From Anaerolineae bacterium (GTDB lineage: Bacteria; Chloroflexota; Anaerolineae; B4-G1): DNA of 11,842 nt. The notes below the pieces were generated by a model that was given only the letters and a program-made list of their open reading frames with translations, searched no databases and was not told the DNA's origin. The position numbers and the translations under genes are program-made. The DNA is taken from NCBI GenBank assembly GCA_030620125.1, contig JAUXFI010000043.1, forward strand, positions 1 to 11,842, in the 5' to 3' direction. Below are positions 5,434 through 9,367 of the stretch, one piece after another. Each line of letters begins with the position of its first letter. The first letter of the stretch is position 1.

Positions 5434-7899
5434 TTACTCCACCCGCACCGGTCCCAGGATGACCCGGTCGCCAGCCAGATTACCTGCCAAGTCTACCACA
5501 GGAAGGCGATGAAGGGAAGTCATCCCGTACATCCCCACCTCCAGCCGGTAGTCACCCGGTGACAGGTCTGCCGGGATGACCAGCCGGTAGGGGTCGGTGA
5601 AGGTCTGTCCTGGCAGCCACTTGGGAAACCACAGATAGGTGGGACAGGACCCGCCCAGGGGAGTGTAGTCGTGACCGGCGACGTTCCGCCCCTCTCCGTC
5701 TATCAGATGGATGAAAACTGTAAAGCTATCGCGGGGGGAGGCCAGCGCGCGCCAGGTCAGGGTCAGGTGAAGAGCCCGCCCTGATTGTACAGCCAGAGGC
5801 TCTTCCCACAGAGCCTCCCGCACCCGCCAGCCCACCCGCGCCCGCGCCCCCATCAGCGCTACCTGGTTATCCAGATTCGCCAGCGCCCGCTCCAACACCG
5901 CTGCCGAGGGCGCCCCACCTTCCCTTCCCCCCCATGGGGGGGAAGACAGGACAGTGATCGTCGCCAATTCCAGCGTGGCCCCACCGGTGGAGAGTCCCAG
6001 CTCCGCTCGCCCGCCGGTCAGGTCGGCGTATCCCAGGCGGAGCGGGTATTCCCCCGGCGGCAGGTCAAAGGGCACCGGCAGCTCGTATCGTTCCACCACC
6101 ACCTCTCCGGGCAGCCACTGGGTTGTGAGAAAGCGGCTGTCGGTGGTCCAGCGGGATTCGACCGGCCCCAGTTGGGCATACGGCATCCAGATACCCTCCA
6201 GCGGCTCCGGCACACTCTGGTACAGAACCAGAACCAGCGGCTCTCCAGCGCGGACGGTCGTCGCGGGCAGATCGTAACCCAGGATGCGAACGCGGTCGTC
6301 GGCCCAGACATCGAGTGGATATGCGGGAGTCGCGTCCATCACCGGCGGGGCGACCACGCGGTAGAATGGCCCCTCCGGCACCAGACGGAAACCCGCGTCG
6401 CGCACAGCAGGCCGGTAGTCGGGCAGATAAATGGGACCCTGCTCAATGTGCTCCCAGACCGACTCGGCCCACGGGTTGGCGGTGGAGACGTAGACCAATT
6501 CCACATCCCCCTCGTCCAGTTCCTCCCCCTGAGTGTAGGCATGAACCCAGAGAGGAGTCAGGTGCTCCCAGTCGGAGAGGAGTACCGCGCCCTCGCCGCG
6601 CCCGGCGAAACGTTCGTGGACGGCGGCGACGTATTCCTCGGCGGCGGCAAAGTCGCGCAGGGAGATGCCTCGTTGGAGGTTGAGCGTGGCCTGGAGGAAA
6701 ATCAGAATGAACAATGAACAATGAACAATGAACAATGAACAATGGCGAATGGCGAATTTTGAATTGCGAATTGGTCGGGCCAAGAGATCGGTGAAGGCCA
6801 GGGCGCCGCCGGCGGCGGTGATGGACAGGGCAGTGAAGGGGAGTAGTAGATAAGCCATCACATCCTGGACGGTATTGAGGGTGAAGAGTAGATGAGTGAT
6901 GAGAAAAACGTAAATGAGGAGGGCGGGTTTGGCAGCGCGGCGAGGCAGCCAGACGAGGCCCACGACGATGATGGCAATGACAGGGAGAGAAAACTGAAGC
7001 CGCAGGAGGGACCAGAAAACCAGTGCGCGGTCGGGCTGGTCGGGCAAGCCAAAGTGGAAGAGGTTGCCCCGCAATCCCTGAGCAGTGATGTGCCCCAGGA
7101 ACCCCTCCCAGGTGCGCATGTCGGTGGGGCCGAAGGGGGCGCTGGGGCTGCGCAGAGGATAGTACAGCAGCGGCGTCAGTCCCAACAACAGGCAGCCGAC
7201 CAGCAGCAGCAAGGTCCGCCACTGGCGCAGAATGGAGGGCCGCACGGCCAGGATGAAGAGACCGTAGGCAGGAAGGCCGATCAGGGTGACGGGGTGATGA
7301 GCGGCAGCCAGGCCCAGGGTGATAGCAAAGGCAACCAGGTAGCAGTCGTGACCCTTCGACTCGCTCAGGGCGACGCCGGTGCGCCACCAGCGGATCAGCA
7401 GCCACAGGTGGGTGGCGGCCAGCGCTGCACTGACGATGTGGGCGTTGGCGTGGATAGAGTGCTGCCACAGATCGGCGGAAGCGGCGAGACACAGCGCGGC
7501 GAAGAGAGGGACGAAGAAAGGGGCGAGGGACGAGGGGCGAGGGATGGCGGATTGCAGGTCGTGTACGATCAAATAGACGGCGGTGACAGTCCAAGCGCCC
7601 ATTGCCGCCGCCAGCAGGTTGGTGCGGAAGGCGATGTCGCCCACCGGGACGAGGGTTTGCCAGAGCTTTGCCAGCAGGGTGTAGAAAGCATAACCCGGCG
7701 GGTGCGCGATGCCCAGAATGGCGGGGATGAACTGGTACTCGGAGGGATCGCCAAAGAGGGTGGCCGGGGCGGCGGTAGCGGCGTAGAGAGCAAAGACGGC
7801 CACAAAGAGGAGGGCCGGGACGAGGAGGCGGGGTGCTCGATATTGGATATTGGATACTGATTGCTGGTCGCTGATCCTCATTGGGAGGTCTCTACTCAC
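5434..7899 (-). CDS. DUF2723 / TMEM260-like GT-C membrane glycosyltransferase, repeat-riddled
   Basis: An integral membrane protein of 821 residues. DUF2723 proteins have a GT-C fold, and the eukaryotic relative TMEM260 is a protein O-mannosyltransferase; the bacterial substrate is unknown. The family signature is clear: GDPSEYQFIPAILG followed by IAHPPGYAFY (50-73), with an acidic first loop typical of GT-C catalytic sites. Other family pieces are WQHSIHANAH (145-154), AAHHPVTLIGLPAY (199-212) and YYPLRSPSAPFGP (246-258). About ten membrane helices precede residue 403. The C-terminal half (about 530-821) looks like two extracytoplasmic beta-sandwich domains (VRILGYDL..., later FTVFIHLID...) joined by a linker near 645-665. 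The start is a GTG at 7899; an ATG at 7881 is an equally good candidate, and neither has a clear ribosome binding site. Five repeat elements lie inside the gene and are listed separately. Confidence 0.85.
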   Translation of the reverse strand: MSRDLPMRISDQQSVSNIQYRAPRLLVPALLFVAVFALYAATAAPATLFGDPSEYQFIPAILGIAHPPGYAFYTLLAKLWQTLVPVGDIAFRTNLLAAAMGAWTVTAVYLIVHDLQSAIPRPSSLAPFFVPLFAALCLAASADLWQHSIHANAHIVSAALAATHLWLLIRWWRTGVALSESKGHDCYLVAFAITLGLAAAHHPVTLIGLPAYGLFILAVRPSILRQWRTLLLLVGCLLLGLTPLLYYPLRSPSAPFGPTDMRTWEGFLGHITAQGLRGNLFHFGLPDQPDRALVFWSLLRLQFSLPVIAIIVVGLVWLPRRAAKPALLIYVFLITHLLFTLNTVQDVMAYLLLPFTALSITAAGGALAFTDLLARPIRNSKFAIRHCSLFIVHCSLFILIFLQATLNLQRGISLRDFAAAEEYVAAVHERFAGRGEGAVLLSDWEHLTPLWVHAYTQGEELDEGDVELVYVSTANPWAESVWEHIEQGPIYLPDYRPAVRDAGFRLVPEGPFYRVVAPPVMDATPAYPLDVWADDRVRILGYDLPATTVRAGEPLVLVLYQSVPEPLEGIWMPYAQLGPVESRWTTDSRFLTTQWLPGEVVVERYELPVPFDLPPGEYPLRLGYADLTGGRAELGLSTGGATLELATITVLSSPPWGGREGGAPSAAVLERALANLDNQVALMGARARVGWRVREALWEEPLAVQSGRALHLTLTWRALASPRDSFTVFIHLIDGEGRNVAGHDYTPLGGSCPTYLWFPKWLPGQTFTDPYRLVIPADLSPGDYRLEVGMYGMTSLHRLPVVDLAGNLAGDRVILGPVRVE
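5924..5945. repeat. Perfect 22-bp palindrome (CTT, C7, AT, G7, AAG)
   Basis: CTT, seven C, AT, seven G and AAG form a perfect palindrome inside the DUF2723 gene. It encodes residues of SPPWGGRE in the linker between the two beta-sandwich domains. The composition differs sharply from the flanking codons, which suggests an inserted repeat element. Confidence 0.8.
6705..6774. repeat. Ten-unit heptanucleotide tract, main unit CAATGAA
   Basis: Seventy bases divide into exactly ten 7-mers: GAATGAA, CAATGAA four times, CAATGGC, GAATGGC, GAATTTT, GAATTGC, GAATTGG. It lies inside the DUF2723 gene and encodes residues 376-399, including the doubled heptapeptide HCSLFIV/HCSLFIL. AT content is far above the flanks. 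Confidence 0.9.
7352..7370. repeat. Dispersed REP-like element CCCTTCGACTCGCTCAGGG
   Basis: A 19-bp imperfect palindrome with CCCT/AGGG ends, matching the widespread pattern CCCTTCGACNNGCTCAGGG that I recognise from intergenic and coding DNA of many unrelated bacteria. In the DUF2723 frame it encodes ALSESKG (177-183), in a loop between membrane helices. Another frame of the same strand reads PERVEG, a peptide typical of this repeat. Confidence 0.65.
7522..7549. repeat. Heptanucleotide tract, unit GRCGAGG
   Basis: GGCGAGG, GACGAGG, GGCGAGG, GATGGCG, with GATTGCA continuing the phase at 7550-7556. It encodes the proline/serine-rich loop AIPRPSSLAP (118-127) between membrane helices of the DUF2723 protein. 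Confidence 0.65.
7837..7857. repeat. Heptanucleotide repeat, unit TGGATAT, in the 5' end of the DUF2723 gene
   Basis: TCGATAT, TGGATAT, TGGATAC encode VSNIQYR (residues 15-21), just ahead of the first membrane helix. It is the same unit and window orientation as the tract at 453-473, here on the non-coding strand of the gene. Confidence 0.75.
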
Positions 7900-7907
7900 G
7901 CCGGCTC

Positions 7908-8450
7908 TTATACGACCACTGGCACGTACCCCTGCTCCTCCAGATAAGCGATAATCTTCGCCACACTCCCCCCAGGCGACTCCTTCGCCGTGTGGCAGAC
8001 GATCTCTGGATTCTCCGGCTCTTCGTAGGGGGCTGAGACGCCGGTGAAATTCTCAATCTCCCCGGCGAATGCCTTCTCGTACAACCCCTTCACGTCCCGC
8101 TGGGCACACACCTCCACCGGGCACTCGACGTAGACTTCGATGAACTCGCCAATCTCCTGGCGCGACTTGGCCCGCCGCGCCCGGTAGGGAGAGATGAACG
8201 AGCACAGTGCCGCCACGCCGTTGCGGGTGAGCAACTTTGCCACGAACGTCACTCGCTCAATGTTCTTGTCCCGGTCCTCCTTGCTGAACCCCAGGTCGCG
8301 GGTCAGGCTCTGGCGCACGATGTCGCCGTCCAGCCGCTCGACCTTGAGGCCACGATCACACAGTTCCTGCTCGACCAGTTTCGCAATGGCAGTCTTACCC
8401 GAACCTGAGAGACCGGTGAACCATAGAGTGAAACCTTTCTGATTGTACAA
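7908..8450 (-). CDS. cysC: Adenylylsulfate (APS) kinase
   Basis: Transfers phosphate from ATP to the 3'-OH of APS, making PAPS, the donor for sulfate reduction or sulfotransferases; cytoplasmic. The 180-residue length is that of a stand-alone CysC. Walker A is GLSGSGKT (13-20); the P-loop partner DGD is at 41-43; then LGFSKEDRDKNIER (53-66), FISPYR (85-90), RDVKGLYEKA (118-127) and FTGVSAPYEEPENPEI (135-150), all standard for active APS kinases. The start is a TTG at 8450. AAGGAG 10 nt upstream is formed by the last two sense codons of the tsaC-like gene (AAG GAG, then TGA), so translation of the two genes is probably coupled. No ATP sulfurylase, PAPS reductase or sulfotransferase is in the window. 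The DUF2723 gene follows after 8 bp. Confidence 0.95.
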   Translation of the reverse strand: MYNQKGFTLWFTGLSGSGKTAIAKLVEQELCDRGLKVERLDGDIVRQSLTRDLGFSKEDRDKNIERVTFVAKLLTRNGVAALCSFISPYRARRAKSRQEIGEFIEVYVECPVEVCAQRDVKGLYEKAFAGEIENFTGVSAPYEEPENPEIVCHTAKESPGGSVAKIIAYLEEQGYVPVVV

Positions 8451-8457
8451 TGTTCTG

Positions 8458-9111
8458 TCACTCCTTATTTAGAATTTTGATTGGGCCGATGACAGCGCGC
8501 AACGCTGCTTCGGGAACGGCCCCGCGCCGCAGCAGCAGCGGGGGAGAAATAGTACAGTCAAGGATGCTGGATGGGATACCCCCCCGACAGGGGCCGCCGT
8601 CGAGGATCAGGTCTATCCGGTCCCCCAACTGCTCCTCGACCTCTTGGGCAGTCAAAGGACTGAGCCGGCCTGAAAGATTGGCACTGCTAACCGCCAGTAC
8701 ACCACCTGCCCTCCGAATGAGATCACGGGCCAATGGCAAGTCAGGCACACGCACCCCCACGGTAGGGCCAGCGCTGATCGCGTCAGACACCGCCTCGGTC
8801 TTGAACAACACCAGCGTCAGCTCGCCAGGCCAGAAGCGCGCGCTCAACTGCCTGAACTGGGGCGGCAGTGTGGCAACACGGCTCACCTGGTCACCATCGG
8901 ACAGCAAGAGAGGAATAGGTCTGTCGGGCGGGCGTTGCTTGGCTTCGTACAAACAGGCCACGGCAGCCACGTCCCACGGAAGCGCCGCCACGCCGTAGAC
9001 GGTGTCGGTAGGGAAGGCAACCAGCCCCCCAGCTTTCAACACCTCGACGGCACGGGCAACGCTCGCTTCGCCGGCGGGCAGGACTTTGGCCTTTCGTTGG
9101 CAGCCAGACAA
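8458..9111 (-). CDS. tsaC: L-threonylcarbamoyladenylate synthase (TsaC/Sua5/YrdC family)
   Basis: Makes threonylcarbamoyl-AMP from threonine, bicarbonate and ATP, the first step of t6A37 modification of ANN-decoding tRNAs; cytoplasmic. Its 217 residues comprise the YrdC domain only, without the C-terminal Sua5 domain. Motifs in order: FPTDTVYGVA (33-42), KQRPPDRPIPLLL (58-70), FWPGELTLVL (93-102), GVRVPD (119-124), SSANLSG (142-148) and PSSILDCT (180-187), a form of the usual PSTIVD-type motif. The start is a TTG at 9111, the first start codon in this frame, with GAGG about 12 nt upstream; no in-frame ATG is available before the conserved domain. It heads the leftward operon behind the promoter at 9146-9174. 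The family is certain; the start is moderately sure. Confidence 0.93.
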   Translation of the reverse strand: MSGCQRKAKVLPAGEASVARAVEVLKAGGLVAFPTDTVYGVAALPWDVAAVACLYEAKQRPPDRPIPLLLSDGDQVSRVATLPPQFRQLSARFWPGELTLVLFKTEAVSDAISAGPTVGVRVPDLPLARDLIRRAGGVLAVSSANLSGRLSPLTAQEVEEQLGDRIDLILDGGPCRGGIPSSILDCTISPPLLLRRGAVPEAALRAVIGPIKILNKE

Positions 9112-9145
9112 CGGAAATCAGTTCCTCAATACCATTGGTTTGGAA

Positions 9146-9174
9146 AGTGTAACACGGTTTGGGGCCGGTGTCAA
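9146..9174 (-). promoter_or_regulatory. Sigma-70-type promoter of the tsaC-cysC-DUF2723-DUF4446 operon
   Basis: On the minus strand, a perfect TTGACA (9174-9169) is followed after 17 nt by TACACT (9151-9146). The start point would be near 9139, leaving a leader of about 28 nt before the TTG at 9111. Confidence 0.7.
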
Positions 9175-9194
9175 CCTGGCTCTCACCGCGCAAA

Positions 9195-9230
9195 AGCGCA
9201 CCGGCCTGGAATCGCCAGTACCGGTGCGCT
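9195..9230. promoter_or_regulatory. Perfect 10-bp inverted repeat (hairpin) in the divergent intergenic region
   Basis: AGCGCACCGG (9195-9204) pairs perfectly with CCGGTGCGCT (9221-9230). Inside, CTGG (9206-9209) pairs with CCAG (9215-9218) around AATCG, extending the stem. On the minus strand the stem ends in TTTT followed by GCGCGG, so it resembles a terminator stopping leftward antisense transcription from the PBP gene. It could equally be an operator for either promoter. A smaller GCGC-AAAA-GCGC hairpin (9188-9199) overlaps its left arm. Confidence 0.6.
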
Positions 9231-9260
9231 CCCTGACCCATCACCGCCACGACGGTGCGG

Positions 9261-9316
9261 CCCAATTCCCCAATTTCCCAATTTCCCAATCTACCAATTT
9301 CCCAACTTGCAATCTA
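9261..9316. repeat. Octanucleotide tandem repeat, unit CCCAATTT (7 units)
   Basis: CCCAATTC, CCCAATTT twice, CCCAATCT, ACCAATTT, CCCAACTT, GCAATCTA: seven units in an exact 8-bp period, AT-rich against a GC-rich surround. The last two units contain the probable -35 box of the PBP promoter. Confidence 0.85.
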
Positions 9317-9334
9317 CCCGCTTTCTGGTACGAT
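9307..9334 (+). promoter_or_regulatory. Probable promoter of the PBP gene with extended -10
   Basis: TTGCAA (9307-9312), a 16-nt spacer, then TACGAT (9329-9334) preceded by TGG, giving an extended -10 (TGnTACGAT). The start point near 9341 leaves a leader of about 27 nt to the GTG at 9368. Confidence 0.5.
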
Positions 9335-9353
9335 TTGCACACATCTTTTGAAC

Positions 9354-9359
9354 AGGGAG
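9354..9359 (+). promoter_or_regulatory. Ribosome binding site deciding the PBP start
   Basis: AGGGAG, 8 nt before the GTG at 9368. No ATG precedes the membrane helix in this frame, so this site supports the GTG. Confidence 0.7.
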
Positions 9360-9367
9360 CGTGGGTT

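Noticed and set aside
6705..6774. The repeat tracts as a CRISPR array
   Set aside because: Units are 7-8 bp with no spacers, and no cas genes are present.
6443..7594. A 383-codon frame on the minus strand within the DUF2723 gene
   Set aside because: It is rich in Arg, Pro and His with no domain, and lies in a shifted frame of a well-supported gene. It matters only as the frame entered if the heptad tract gains one unit.
5785..7860. Plus-strand open frames of 310 and 322 codons opposite the DUF2723 gene
   Set aside because: Low-complexity Gln/Gly/Arg-rich translations with no motifs; the minus-strand gene has clear family signatures and membrane helices.
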